From contig NZ_QKRB01000036.1 of NCBI RefSeq assembly GCF_003233845.1, forward strand, positions 62,001-126,000: a stretch of 64,000 nt of DNA, written 5' to 3'. The stretch is from Paenibacillus sambharensis. GTDB lineage: Bacteria > Bacillota > Bacilli > Paenibacillales > Paenibacillaceae. Made by a program: the position numbers and the translations under genes. Shown here in pieces: positions 32,940 through 41,316 of this stretch; position 1 is the first letter of the stretch, and every line of letters begins with the position of its first letter. The notes under the pieces were generated by a model. That model worked only from the letters and a program-made list of their open reading frames with translations. It did not search any database and had not been told where the DNA came from.

Positions 32940-34136
32940 CTATGTTCGGGATTCTGTAACCATCTGCCGAGTGAAGAGCTCCACCTTCTTGGCCTGCTTG
33001 TTCCAATGGATCTCCACCTGGTGCCTGCGGCAGAACTCCCTTAGCGGAATGAGCGGACCGGAATCCCCTGCTCCCATCCTGACGACCGAGTATTCCTCCT
33101 GCACGCCGTCAATGGTAATGGTCAGCGGCAGTCCGCCTGCCCGCTTCAACCGCTCAATCACCTCATCCGGCGATACAACCGAGCGTCCTGCATTGATCCG
33201 CATCGCTGCCGGCTCATCACGGAGGGTCAGGCCGGATTGTATGGTGAACAACAGCCGGATGCCGAGCTTACGAGTAACCGCCAGAAGCTCCTCATGATGA
33301 GCACCATAAGGGAAGGACAGCGCGCTGATGGTGTTGCCCAGTTCCTCGCGAAGCCGCTTCTCAGCCAGCATAAGATCTTCTGTTACACGCTCCGCATACT
33401 CCTCATCCGTCTCCTGGCGGCCGTAGCCCGGCAGATACAGATGCCCGGTCGTCAGCGGCTTCTTCTTGCCCTTCTCATTGACGAAACCATAAGCATGAAG
33501 GGCATACGTGTGACTCATGAAGTCCACCCCTGAAGCCTTCAACTCGCGCATCTGGTCCCAGGTCAGCTTGGGGACACCGGTAATATCCAGATGGTCTGCG
33601 GTTGCAACGATAATGAAGTTGACGGCCGGGTAGCCGTATTTTTGCAAGATCGGGAATGCCTTCTTATAGAAGGACTCATAGCCGTCATCAAAGGTGATTA
33701 GCACCGCATTATCCGGCACGGGGGCACCTTCAACCTTGAAGGCCGCGTATTCCTTGAGCCCAATTACGTGAAATCCATTGGTCTTCAGCAGCTCCATCTG
33801 CTTCTCGAACTGAGCGGTCGAGATAATCTCATCTTTATTCGGCTTATCCATAACATGATGATACATCAGCACGGCCACCTTCCCCGAATAGTAAACAGGA
33901 GCTTCCTGCCTGCTCTCCGACCAACCCGCCTTCACTTGAAAATGCTCCTCCAGAAAACCCAGCGGGACCATCACCTGGTTGTTCACCACCTCTGCAGCTG
34001 CCCGGGACACTTCCTTCCCGTTCACCGTTATGGTCAGCGGCTTCTCTTCTCCCCTTCCGCAGGCCGATGCAAGAAATACCGTCAGGACAAGCAGTCTGGC
34101 CCACTGATAGTTATTCCAATAGGAACGATTGCGCAT
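32940..34136 (-). CDS. Lipoprotein-like polysaccharide deacetylase with stalk domains
   Basis: 398 residues. A short hydrophobic N-terminus ends at LASACGRGEE, probably a lipobox although position -3 is Ala. Then an N-terminal copper-amine-oxidase-like stalk domain (ITVNGKEVSR), a NodB deacetylase core (VAVLMYHHVMD, TFDDGYES, SHTYALH), and a C-terminal stalk domain (VQEEYSVVRMGAGDSGPLIP). It presumably removes acetyl groups from peptidoglycan or a surface glycan. Start chosen eight bases after GGAGG; an ATG six bases earlier is also possible. Its promoter is a near copy of that of the two-component genes 2 kb away, so the two are probably one regulon. Confidence 0.88.
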   Translation of the reverse strand: MRNRSYWNNYQWARLLVLTVFLASACGRGEEKPLTITVNGKEVSRAAAEVVNNQVMVPLGFLEEHFQVKAGWSESRQEAPVYYSGKVAVLMYHHVMDKPNKDEIISTAQFEKQMELLKTNGFHVIGLKEYAAFKVEGAPVPDNAVLITFDDGYESFYKKAFPILQKYGYPAVNFIIVATADHLDITGVPKLTWDQMRELKASGVDFMSHTYALHAYGFVNEKGKKKPLTTGHLYLPGYGRQETDEEYAERVTEDLMLAEKRLREELGNTISALSFPYGAHHEELLAVTRKLGIRLLFTIQSGLTLRDEPAAMRINAGRSVVSPDEVIERLKRAGGLPLTITIDGVQEEYSVVRMGAGDSGPLIPLREFCRRHQVEIHWNKQAKKVELFTRQMVTESRT

Positions 34137-34166
34137 TGTCATTTCCTCCCCTTCCCTCATGCAGCC

Positions 34167-34224
34167 ATTATAGAAGCCGCATCTTAACAGGCGGAGGCTC
34201 TAATCCTTAACAACCGCTTAAATA
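34167..34224 (-). promoter_or_regulatory. Deacetylase promoter with operator shared with the TCS promoter
   Basis: On the minus strand TATAAT (34172-34167) is preceded by a 44-base region (34181-34224) containing TTAACA at 34184, TTAACA at 34207 and TTAAAT at 34218 (plus-strand readings), offsets 23 and 11. The region before the response-regulator gene has TTAACA, TTATGA and TTAAAG at identical offsets and the same distance to its TATAAT. There is no good -35, as expected for an activated promoter. Confidence 0.75.
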
Positions 34225-34284
34225 CTGCTGAATAATTACTACGGGCAGCTAGCCCCTAGCTCCTTATGGCGCTTATCAACACGC

Positions 34285-34315
34285 AAAAGACACACCGGCT
34301 TGAACTGCCAGTGTG
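34285..34315 (-). terminator. Terminator after sensor kinase gene
   Basis: Minus strand CACACTGGC, loop, GCCGGTGTG, then TCTTTTGCG. Confidence 0.6.
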
Positions 34316-34369
34316 CCGTTATCCTTTTGAAACCAAGAGAAACCCGGAGCCCGAAGAACGGAACAGCCG

Positions 34370-35629
34370 CTAGGCAATCTCTTCTTTGGTCATGACAGCC
34401 CCTTGAACCGCCGCAAACCGGGTTTCGAAGGTGGTCGCCTTTCTGCTGCTTCTAACCGAAATACGGCCGCCATGCACCTCGATAATACTCTTCGTAATGG
34501 CAAGTCCCAGTCCGGTGCCCCCCGTCTCCTTCGATCTGGAACGCTCCACCCGGTAGAACCGGTCGAATATGAACGGCAGATCCTTCTCGGGGATGGGTTC
34601 CCCGTAATTGGTCACCGTCACGACCAGCTCCCCGCTATCATGATACAGCCCGATATCCACAGCCCCGCCGGCCTGCCCATAGCGGATGGCATTGGTCATC
34701 AGATTCTCGTAGGCTCTGACCAGCAGATCGCCGTCGGCCAGTATTTTCACCGATTCATATTCCTCGAGGATATTCACGCGGCAGACCATGCCTGCCTTCT
34801 CCAGGCTTGGAACGAACTCCTCGGCCAGCTGGCGCAGGAAGCCCGCCATATCCAGCTCGCCAAGCTCCAGGGGCAGCCCGTTCGTAATTCTTGTATATTC
34901 GAATAAGTCGTCAATCAGCTTCTTCAGGGCAAGCGACTTCTCATAGGCAATAGAGATAAAATACCGCAGCTCCACCTCATCCTGATAGCGGTCCTCTTCA
35001 ATGACCTCCAGGAACCCCAGAATGGAGGTGAGCGGCGTCCGCAGGTCATGCGAGACACCGGTAATCAGGTCATTCTTCGTCCGCTCGGCATTGCGCTCCT
35101 CTTCGATGGACCGGTGAAGCTGCCTGCTCATCTTGTTAATGCTGTCCGCTACCTCACCCAGCTTGCTGCCGTCGCGCACCGGTATCTCATAGTCAAAGTT
35201 GCCGCTTGCGATCTCCTGCAGACCGTGCGTGATTCCTTGCAGATAACGGTCGAGCCGTCCGCTCATGCGGTTGACGCTGTCGGCCACTGCCCCCAGTTCA
35301 TCATACGACTTGACCGGCACCTGATACCCGAACCTGCCGTTCGACAGCTCCTTCAAGCCCTGCTCAATCTTCCGCAAATCCTGGACCAGCCGGCGGCTTA
35401 GCAAGAAGAAGCTTACGAGGAACAAGACGATTCCTCCGGCAATCATGACCGGTAGGGAGCCAATCGAGTTAATGATCCAGGCAAGCGGCTTGTTCAGTCC
35501 CTTCATACTGAGAATCAGCTCGCTGAGCGTGTATCCGGTGTATACGGCGACCGCCGTGATCGAGAGACTGCCGAGGAACACCAGCAGCATCCGCCACCTG
35601 ATCGTGTACAGCCAGTCCTTATTTCGCAT
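34370..35629 (-). CDS. Sensor histidine kinase with two HAMP-like segments
   Basis: 419 residues. Two membrane helices (about 13-35 and 50-72) with only a short loop outside, then two consecutive HAMP-like segments (RRLVQDLRKIEQGLKELSNG and LQEIASGNFDYEIPV), HisKA box GVSHDLRTPLTSILGF, and HATPase motifs (NLMTNAIRYG, GTGLGLAI). The tiny sensor loop suggests sensing within the membrane, as in antibiotic- or envelope-stress kinases. It overlaps the response-regulator gene by 11 bases. ATG chosen six bases after GAGG. Confidence 0.92.
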   Translation of the reverse strand: MRNKDWLYTIRWRMLLVFLGSLSITAVAVYTGYTLSELILSMKGLNKPLAWIINSIGSLPVMIAGGIVLFLVSFFLLSRRLVQDLRKIEQGLKELSNGRFGYQVPVKSYDELGAVADSVNRMSGRLDRYLQGITHGLQEIASGNFDYEIPVRDGSKLGEVADSINKMSRQLHRSIEEERNAERTKNDLITGVSHDLRTPLTSILGFLEVIEEDRYQDEVELRYFISIAYEKSLALKKLIDDLFEYTRITNGLPLELGELDMAGFLRQLAEEFVPSLEKAGMVCRVNILEEYESVKILADGDLLVRAYENLMTNAIRYGQAGGAVDIGLYHDSGELVVTVTNYGEPIPEKDLPFIFDRFYRVERSRSKETGGTGLGLAITKSIIEVHGGRISVRSSRKATTFETRFAAVQGAVMTKEEIA

Positions 35630-36326
35630 GATCGGCCTCAACCTTGTAGCCAACGCCCCATACGGTCTTGATTATTCGCGGCTGCTGCGGATTCTTCTCC
35701 AGCTTCTCACGCAGCTTCCGGATATGGACCATGACGCTGTTCTTCGAATCCATGAACGGCTCGTTCCAGACCTCTTCATAGATGCGGTCCATACTGAGCA
35801 CCACTCCGCGGTTGACCGCAAGCATCTTGAGCAGCGCGAACTCGCGGGGCGTCAGCTTAATCTCCTCTTCACCGACCGTCACCCGGTGCGAAGCGATATT
35901 AATGGCCACATCTTCAATCTGAATTTCATTCGCATTCGCCTGTGAGCCACCGCTGAAATGATTGAACCTGCGAAGCTGCGATTTGATCCGGGCAATTAAC
36001 TCCAGCGGACTGAACGGCTTCGTCACATAATCGTCAGCTCCGATGCTGAGACCCGATATTTTATCAATATCCTGACTCTTCGCCGACAGCATGATAATCG
36101 GAATGTGATTGTTCTCCCTGATCCGCATACAGGCCTGCAGCCCGTCCATTCTCGGCATCATCACATCCAGCACGATCAGGTCCACCCTGTTCGTCTGCAG
36201 CAGCTCCAGCGCCTCAACCCCATCTCCTGCCTGGAGCAGCCTGTATCCCTCATTCTTAAAATAAATCTCCATGAGCCGGATAATCTCCGCTTCATCATCT
36301 ACCATTAGAATTGTTGTTTCCGCCAT
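35619..36326 (-). CDS. OmpR-family response regulator
   Basis: 235 residues. Receiver with phospho-acceptor Asp54 (VDLIVLDVMMPRMDG) and conserved VTKPFSP, then a winged-helix effector (EEIKLTPREFALLKMLAVNR, KTVWGVGYK). Partner of the overlapping sensor kinase. The operator described upstream is shared with the polysaccharide deacetylase promoter, implying autoregulation and direct control of that gene. Confidence 0.95.
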   Translation of the reverse strand: MAETTILMVDDEAEIIRLMEIYFKNEGYRLLQAGDGVEALELLQTNRVDLIVLDVMMPRMDGLQACMRIRENNHIPIIMLSAKSQDIDKISGLSIGADDYVTKPFSPLELIARIKSQLRRFNHFSGGSQANANEIQIEDVAINIASHRVTVGEEEIKLTPREFALLKMLAVNRGVVLSMDRIYEEVWNEPFMDSKNSVMVHIRKLREKLEKNPQQPRIIKTVWGVGYKVEADHAK

Positions 36327-36426
36327 AAACGTTGCTTCTCCCCTGCTTATGTCAAATAAAGGATGGAAACATTATGCAGCGATTCCGGCCATAAAGCAAT
36401 CATAATTTTGGCTTCCTCCGTCAGGG

Positions 36427-36484
36427 ATTATACCGCAGCAATCTTAACAGCCGTCTATACAAATTCTTATGAAATGCTTAAAGC
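36427..36484 (-). promoter_or_regulatory. TCS promoter with operator shared with deacetylase promoter
   Basis: Minus strand TATAAT (36432-36427). Direct repeats upstream read on the plus strand as ATCTTAACAG (36441-36450), TTATGA (36467) and TTAAAG (36478). The alignment with 34181-34224 is gapless and the -10 offset is the same (14 bases). Probably the response-regulator binding site. Confidence 0.75.
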
Positions 36485-36511
36485 AGCGGTTTCTTGCTGT
36501 TCACACAGCAA

Positions 36512-36556
36512 AGAAGGGATACCCCTAAGTCATAATGACTTACAGGACACCCCTTC
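36512..36556 (-). terminator. Hairpin after ABC membrane protein gene
   Basis: AAGTCA, TAA, TGACTT at the core, extended by GGGGT/ACCCC and AAGGG/CCCTT. On the minus strand it ends near TTCTTTGCTG; a moderate terminator. Confidence 0.6.
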
Positions 36557-36570
36557 ACTATGGTCAGCTG

Positions 36571-37911
36571 CTACTTGAGCCTGCGGTATTTGCGCACATA
36601 GAGCAGCAGCCCCGCAGCCAGCAGTACGGCAAGCTGAATATACCAATCGTTCAAGACATTATATTGGAAAGCTATCTTAACGGGGAGAGACAGGAAGAAG
36701 AATTGAAAGTAGAGCCCCAGCTTTTGATAACTGCTTATTTTCGAATCCGGTACGGGAATCCCGATGCTGAGCAAATAGAAGATGCCGAAGGCGGACAATC
36801 CGTCCATCCACTGGCTAGAGGTCGCCGGGTTGCTCAGAATCTCTACGAGGCCCATCAAGAGAGCAAACATCAGCAGGAGCATGCCGTGCAGCGAGTCGAT
36901 GGCCCCCTGGACATGCCGCATTCTGATTGGAAACTGCGCCAGATGCGAATGCTTGACCAGCCCATAATCCAGTTGGTAGGTGATATAAGATACCATACAC
37001 ACCATGTAGGACAGATCCACCAGCGTTCTGGCCGGTGTCTCCTCGTACTGCTGCAGGAACATCACATTTACGAGTGTTAAAATCACAACGATAATGCACA
37101 GCCGTACATATCGCCCAATATAGGCGGAGTCCCGCAGCATTCTCATCAGCTGCATGCTGTAGAGCGCCTGCAGTCCCCAGGCGGCTGCCGATGCACCGGA
37201 AGCTCTGCCGATCCGTCTGGTCAGGGACAGATACAGCTCGGGGCTTCTCTTCTGAATGATCAGCAGACGGTTGACCAGATAGGGTCCCGTTATCATGCCG
37301 ATTGCGAACAAGCACAGCACGCTGTACTGCAGAAGCATATTCATGTCTAGCATCTCCCAGGAAAATCTGCCCTGTTTGACGGAGATCAAGAAGGCCAGCA
37401 AGCCGAAGAAGAAAGCCGCTGACAGATACAGCCGCACATTGGTAAGCGTCTTAAACCAGGCCAGCACAAATTCAAGGAATACCCTTGTAAACCTCATAGC
37501 CTCCAATATAAATATGAAGGTCAGAACATCCCACAGTCCAGCTCCAAATGAGAAGAAAATGATCAGAATCAGCGCATACTCTACGCCGTTAGATAGTGTA
37601 AAGCTCGCGGCTGCATATACCTTGTAAAACACTTCCGGTGCCGTGACTGGCGTATGGCTCATAAAGCCGATCATTTTATCCATGCTGTGAAGAATTGCGG
37701 CCGTGAAGAAAATGAAGATCAGGTGTATGACAAAATGCACCCACACGTAGATTTCCATCACCCGTTCGATCCCCATGCTGCGGAATCCCGCCACAACCAG
37801 GGAGAAGGTGATGGCAAAAATAATGAAATGAATGACCGCCTGCTTGAGAATACTTCCCTGCGGGTCATCATAGGCTATCTGTAGAAGACGCCGAAACAGC
37901 GACAGGTTCAT
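36571..37911 (-). CDS. Large polytopic membrane protein, permease partner of the ABC ATPase
   Basis: 446 residues with about ten membrane helices spread over the whole length (for example FIIFAITFSLVVAGF, LILIIFFSFGAGLW, IVVILTLVNVMFL, ending LLAAGLLLYVRKYRRLK). I do not recognise a named family. A four-base overlap with the ATPase gene and the polytopic form argue for the membrane half of an ABC exporter. As last gene behind a bacteriocin-like peptide gene it is a candidate exporter or self-immunity pump. Confidence 0.8.
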   Translation of the reverse strand: MNLSLFRRLLQIAYDDPQGSILKQAVIHFIIFAITFSLVVAGFRSMGIERVMEIYVWVHFVIHLIFIFFTAAILHSMDKMIGFMSHTPVTAPEVFYKVYAAASFTLSNGVEYALILIIFFSFGAGLWDVLTFIFILEAMRFTRVFLEFVLAWFKTLTNVRLYLSAAFFFGLLAFLISVKQGRFSWEMLDMNMLLQYSVLCLFAIGMITGPYLVNRLLIIQKRSPELYLSLTRRIGRASGASAAAWGLQALYSMQLMRMLRDSAYIGRYVRLCIIVVILTLVNVMFLQQYEETPARTLVDLSYMVCMVSYITYQLDYGLVKHSHLAQFPIRMRHVQGAIDSLHGMLLLMFALLMGLVEILSNPATSSQWMDGLSAFGIFYLLSIGIPVPDSKISSYQKLGLYFQFFFLSLPVKIAFQYNVLNDWYIQLAVLLAAGLLLYVRKYRRLK

Positions 37912-38609
37912 AAGCAGCCTCTGCTTAACTCCGGCTCATCAGCCGGGTGAATTTGGTGGTTGGCCAGCCGGAAGGTCCGCTCCGCAATATCCTGACCGTA
38001 GCCCGCAATATGCGTCGTCAGCAGCGTTCCGAGCCCCTGCTCCTTGCGCTGCAGGAACAGCCGCTGCATATAAGCAACCGCATCGGTATCCAGCCCTTCA
38101 TAGATCTCATCGCATACGAGCAGCTTGGGAGCAATAAGCATGGAGGCCAGCACCTGGATTTTCTTCTTCGTCCCGAAGGACAGATTGGCAATTAAGGTAT
38201 CCAGCTCCTTGCTTACATTGAGATCTTCCGCCCAATCCCTGATTCGCTGGGTGGCAGAGCTGGGTATATTATAGATATCAGTGATGAAAGCAAAATACTC
38301 GCCCGGTGTAAGCAGGTCGATAAACTGCTGCTGATCCGAGGATATCAATGACGTGTTCCGGCGGAGATACAATCGATCGGATAAGGGCCTCCCATCGATC
38401 TCGATCCGGCCTGAATCAATCGTCTCATAATGAAGCAAGCACTGCAGGAATACGCTCTTACCCGCTCCATTGGCACCGGTCAGAACATAGATCGAAGCCT
38501 GCGGCATCTCGAAGTCAATCGCATCGAGCACCAGCTTCTTGCCGTAGCTCTTGGACAGCCGCTGGACGGAGACCAGTAGTGGCTGCACAGCTTGCGCGGT
38601 AGTTGACAT
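37908..38609 (-). CDS. ABC transporter ATP-binding protein of the bacteriocin locus
   Basis: 233 residues from ATG after GAAGG. Walker A TGANGAGKSV (the usual Ser/Thr after GKS is Val), a signature LSFGTKKKIQVLASM lacking the canonical LSGGQ spelling, and Walker B LLVCDEIYEGLDTDAV. These variants occur in antimicrobial-peptide ABC pumps. The gene overlaps the membrane-protein gene by four bases and lies 112 bases after the peptide gene. Confidence 0.88.
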   Translation of the reverse strand: MSTTAQAVQPLLVSVQRLSKSYGKKLVLDAIDFEMPQASIYVLTGANGAGKSVFLQCLLHYETIDSGRIEIDGRPLSDRLYLRRNTSLISSDQQQFIDLLTPGEYFAFITDIYNIPSSATQRIRDWAEDLNVSKELDTLIANLSFGTKKKIQVLASMLIAPKLLVCDEIYEGLDTDAVAYMQRLFLQRKEQGLGTLLTTHIAGYGQDIAERTFRLANHQIHPADEPELSRGCL

Positions 38610-38693
38610 CGTATCCTTCAATCCTTATCATTAGTATTAAGTCGGTAAAGTCAGGGACTGCGTTTTTGATTTTACTGCTTGCCCATTTTTGTG

Positions 38694-38722
38694 CTTAGCG
38701 TACGTTGCGCTAAGTTTTTTTT
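38694..38722 (+). terminator. Hairpin with plus-strand U-tract between peptide and ABC genes
   Basis: CTTAGCG, TACGTTG, CGCTAAG, then eight T on the plus strand. Peptide and ABC genes are on the minus strand, where the hairpin follows eight A and has no U-tract. It could block antisense transcription, and in the minus transcript act as an RNA-stabilising 3' hairpin for the peptide mRNA. Confidence 0.6.
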
Positions 38723-38927
38723 ATTCTCCGAATGCAGCCTTCAGAGCTTGATAGATGATGTCCACGTAAGCCGACTTCTCAAGCAGCCATTTCGTAGCAG
38801 CCCAGTAGCCTTGATCCCATGCAGCCTTGAAGCTGGACCATGCGGAGCCCAGTGCACCCTTGATTACGTTCCAAGCCTTCGAACCATGTTTCGCGATATA
38901 ACCGAGAATCTTAGCAATAACACTCAT
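38721..38927 (-). CDS. Aureocin-like leaderless bacteriocin candidate
   Basis: 68 residues with no leader or double-glycine site. The opening AKILGYIAKHGSKAWNVIKG resembles leaderless class II bacteriocins of the aureocin A53/lacticin Q type (their IAKYGxKAV-like core). Five Trp residues, eight Lys against four acidic residues, and several amphipathic helices fit a membrane-active peptide. It is longer than aureocin A53 (51). GGGAGG precedes the ATG. Followed by ABC exporter genes on the same strand and facing a divergent ABC/regulator operon. It is probably secreted or expelled by the ABC pump. Alternative: a peptide toxin or signalling peptide of similar composition. Confidence 0.72.
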   Translation of the reverse strand: MSVIAKILGYIAKHGSKAWNVIKGALGSAWSSFKAAWDQGYWAATKWLLEKSAYVDIIYQALKAAFGE

Positions 38928-38975
38928 TATGATAATCCTCCCTTATATTCGCGTCCCTGGCTTTACCTTACTCAC

Positions 38976-39005
38976 ATGATAAATATTCCCAAGCACTCTC
39001 GTCAA
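38976..39005 (-). promoter_or_regulatory. Promoter of the bacteriocin-like gene
   Basis: Minus strand TTGACG (39005-39000), 18 bases, TATCAT (38981-38976). About 50 bases before the ATG. Confidence 0.6.
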
Positions 39006-39117
39006 TTTCGGAAATACGAAGTCTAGCAGTTCAGCCTATAGAGAGATGGTAGAAAAAAACCTCCCAATCCCCTTATGAATGCTCGTTTTAACGCGGTTTT
39101 ACAAGGCCGGATCCGGC

Positions 39118-39149
39118 TTGACAAGGAAATTTATGTATTTTAGTATAAT
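39118..39149 (+). promoter_or_regulatory. Promoter of the divergent immunity/regulator operon
   Basis: TTGACA, 17 bases, TAGTAT, with TATAAT three bases further on. Some 110 bases before the 53-residue gene. The rest of the 330-base divergent gap shows no gene. Confidence 0.65.
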
Positions 39150-39258
39150 AATTGCTTACGTGGTTAGACATTTCAGGTAGTGAAATCGGAGGTGTGATAA
39201 CGTAAAGAGATAGTTAAGGCCATGAACGATCAAACTAGGCGACAGGGGAGATAATGGT

Positions 39259-39420
39259 ATGCGGAAATGGTTCGAACTGATTGGTATGATAGGCGTCATT
39301 GGCTATCTCGTAACCCGTTTCTTCTTCTACGAGTACAAGACCCTAATGTTTAGTTTTGCAGGATTGGCAATCGTTGGTCTCATCGGCAGGCTGGTCCTCA
39401 AGCCTATGAAGAACAGATAG
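39259..39420 (+). CDS. Small two-helix membrane protein, candidate immunity peptide
   Basis: 53 residues. MRKWFELIGMIGVIGYLVTR and, after a charged turn, FAGLAIVGLIGRLVL form two membrane helices; the tail is basic (KPMKNR). GGGGAG is eight bases before the ATG. Leaderless-bacteriocin loci often carry very small hydrophobic immunity proteins, so this first gene of the divergent operon is a natural candidate. No family recognised. Confidence 0.65.
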   Translation: MRKWFELIGMIGVIGYLVTRFFFYEYKTLMFSFAGLAIVGLIGRLVLKPMKNR

Positions 39421-39427
39421 GTGCTGT

Positions 39428-39664
39428 ATGATGGATAGAGAAACTTATAGCCTGAATTCGAGGGAACGGGAGATCTTGTTATTAGTGTCACAGGAGAAGG
39501 CAAACAAGGAAATTGCAGACACCCTTAACATTTCTAGGCGAATGGTCGAGTATTACATTGCTTCGATCACACATAAGTTCAACGTATCCACGCGCGTTGG
39601 CGCGGTAGTTAGAGCGATTTATCATAAAGAGATTGACATGGAGGAGATATTGACAGACCGATAA
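39428..39664 (+). CDS. Stand-alone LuxR/GerE-type DNA-binding protein
   Basis: 78 residues, a single GerE helix-turn-helix: LNSREREILLLVSQEKANKE then IADTLNISRRMVEYYIASIT. No receiver or ligand domain. Such solo HTH proteins act as dedicated activators (GerE itself has 74 residues). It starts seven bases after the small membrane-protein gene and probably controls this locus. Confidence 0.85.
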   Translation: MMDRETYSLNSREREILLLVSQEKANKEIADTLNISRRMVEYYIASITHKFNVSTRVGAVVRAIYHKEIDMEEILTDR

Positions 39665-39688
39665 CTTAGCAGGATAAGGGGAATCGGC

Positions 39689-40375
39689 ATGAAAGGAATT
39701 GTCATCAGAGAATTCTTCGGACTCATGAAAGGGATCAAATCCATTCTGATCATCTTGTTTATTACCGGAATTTCAGTGTTATCCGCGCGGTATATGTCCA
39801 ACAGCACCCTGTTTGCCGAAGAGGCAAACAATCCGGAGTCTACGGCCCTTGCCGGACTGTCTTTCGTGCTTATCCTGTTCGGGGCACTGTTCGTCTTCAC
39901 TTTATCCCATGATGCCGTCAACCGGGATATTGAGCTGCAGCGCATCCGCCTGCTGATTACGAAGACGTCACGGACATCCGTCATTATCGGCAAATTCGCG
40001 GCGATCTGGCTGTTCTGGGCAGCGGTAACATTCATCTCATTCCTTATCGTATCCGCCATCACCCGGACGTTCGTCATTCATGAACTGCTGTATCTGTGGG
40101 TTTATCTGGCCTTCCTTGCCAGTCTGTGCGTGCTGCTCTCAACCCTAGTCACTCATCGTACATACTCGGTCATCCTGAGTGTTCTGGCGGGAATCGCAAT
40201 GCCGGTTATCGGGCTGTGGAGCGCATTCAGCCCCTCTTCTCCGGTAGCTGCCGCACGCTATGTGCTTCCCTACTACCCCATGGCTGAACAGCCGGTGCTG
40301 CTGCTCATTACGGCTGCGGAAGCCGGGCTGGCACTTGCTGCCGCGATGATGCTGTTCCATAGGAAGGAGCTGTGA
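39689..40375 (+). CDS. ABC-2 type permease
   Basis: 228 residues, six membrane helices, with the loop LSHDAVNRDIELQRIRLLIT and TSRTSVIIGKFAAIWLFW after the second helix, a pattern of ABC-2 permeases in bacteriocin immunity and antibiotic export operons. AAGGGG before ATG. Its ATPase gene follows with a stop/ribosome-site overlap. Confidence 0.88.
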   Translation: MKGIVIREFFGLMKGIKSILIILFITGISVLSARYMSNSTLFAEEANNPESTALAGLSFVLILFGALFVFTLSHDAVNRDIELQRIRLLITKTSRTSVIIGKFAAIWLFWAAVTFISFLIVSAITRTFVIHELLYLWVYLAFLASLCVLLSTLVTHRTYSVILSVLAGIAMPVIGLWSAFSPSSPVAAARYVLPYYPMAEQPVLLLITAAEAGLALAAAMMLFHRKEL

Positions 40376-40377
40376 GG

Positions 40378-41295
40378 ATGGAAGCCCTGGCCGTTCATCA
40401 GCTGACGAAGACGTACAAGTCGAAGGAGGTCGTAAAGCAGATCAGCTTCAGTCTGCAGACCGGGGAAATATTCGGGTTCCTGGGGCGCAATGGCGCGGGC
40501 AAGAGCACGACCATCAATATGCTGACCGGCATTCTGCCGCCTACCTCAGGCAAGATTGAAATCCTCGGTACGCCCTATCATCAGATCAATTCCATTAAGC
40601 GGCGGATCGGCGTGCTGCCGGATAACAGCAATTACTACAATGATATGACAGCGATGCAGCATATGGTGTTCTTCTCGCAGGTAAAAGGGATACCTGTCCA
40701 TAAGAATTCGCTGTCCGAGCTTCTGGAGGCCGTCGGCCTCGGCGAAGATATGGACCGGAAGGCTGGACAGTTCTCCCTTGGCATGAAGAAGAAGCTGGGC
40801 ATTGCCCAGGCGCTGATCGGCTCTCCAGAGCTCGTGTTTCTGGATGAACCGACCTCTACGCTGGATATCGAGTCTGCCCTGCAGATCCGTGAGCTGATTG
40901 GCTCTCTGGCCGCCAAGGGGACAACGGTGTTCATGACTTCTCATAACCTCGATGAGGTGGAGCGCATCTGTGACCGTATCGCCATTCTTCACCAGGGCCG
41001 AATTGAGAAGCTCGGCACGATTGCGGAGCTCCGCGAAGCCCATAACAACCGGTTCAAGGTAAAGGTGAAGTATAAGAGCAGCGATAAGAACAGGGAAAGT
41101 GTCTGGATGGAGCACATCCAGCAGGTCGCGGATGAAGTAAAGCGTGAAGAGCCTTTCCTAGAGCTGGTCGTGGAAAGCGAGGACGATATCCCCCGGATTG
41201 TGGACGCTGCGGTAGAGCAGCAGGTCAAGATATACGGGCTGGAGATCGAGCAGCCCTCACTCGAGAATATCTTCCTGGAGCAGGCCCAGCGTTAG
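40378..41295 (+). CDS. ABC transporter ATP-binding protein
   Basis: 305 residues from ATG eight bases after AAGGAG. Walker A GRNGAGKSTTINMLTG, signature FSLGMKKKLGIAQ, Walker B LVFLDEPTSTLD and H-loop MTSHNLDEV. The C-terminal 80 residues form the extra domain common in drug-export ATPases of the CcmA/BcrA type. With the adjacent permease it makes an exporter, most likely protecting the cell from its own or a foreign peptide. Confidence 0.92.
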   Translation: MEALAVHQLTKTYKSKEVVKQISFSLQTGEIFGFLGRNGAGKSTTINMLTGILPPTSGKIEILGTPYHQINSIKRRIGVLPDNSNYYNDMTAMQHMVFFSQVKGIPVHKNSLSELLEAVGLGEDMDRKAGQFSLGMKKKLGIAQALIGSPELVFLDEPTSTLDIESALQIRELIGSLAAKGTTVFMTSHNLDEVERICDRIAILHQGRIEKLGTIAELREAHNNRFKVKVKYKSSDKNRESVWMEHIQQVADEVKREEPFLELVVESEDDIPRIVDAAVEQQVKIYGLEIEQPSLENIFLEQAQR

Positions 41296-41316
41296 ATTAC
41301 TGTTAATAGAACCGCT

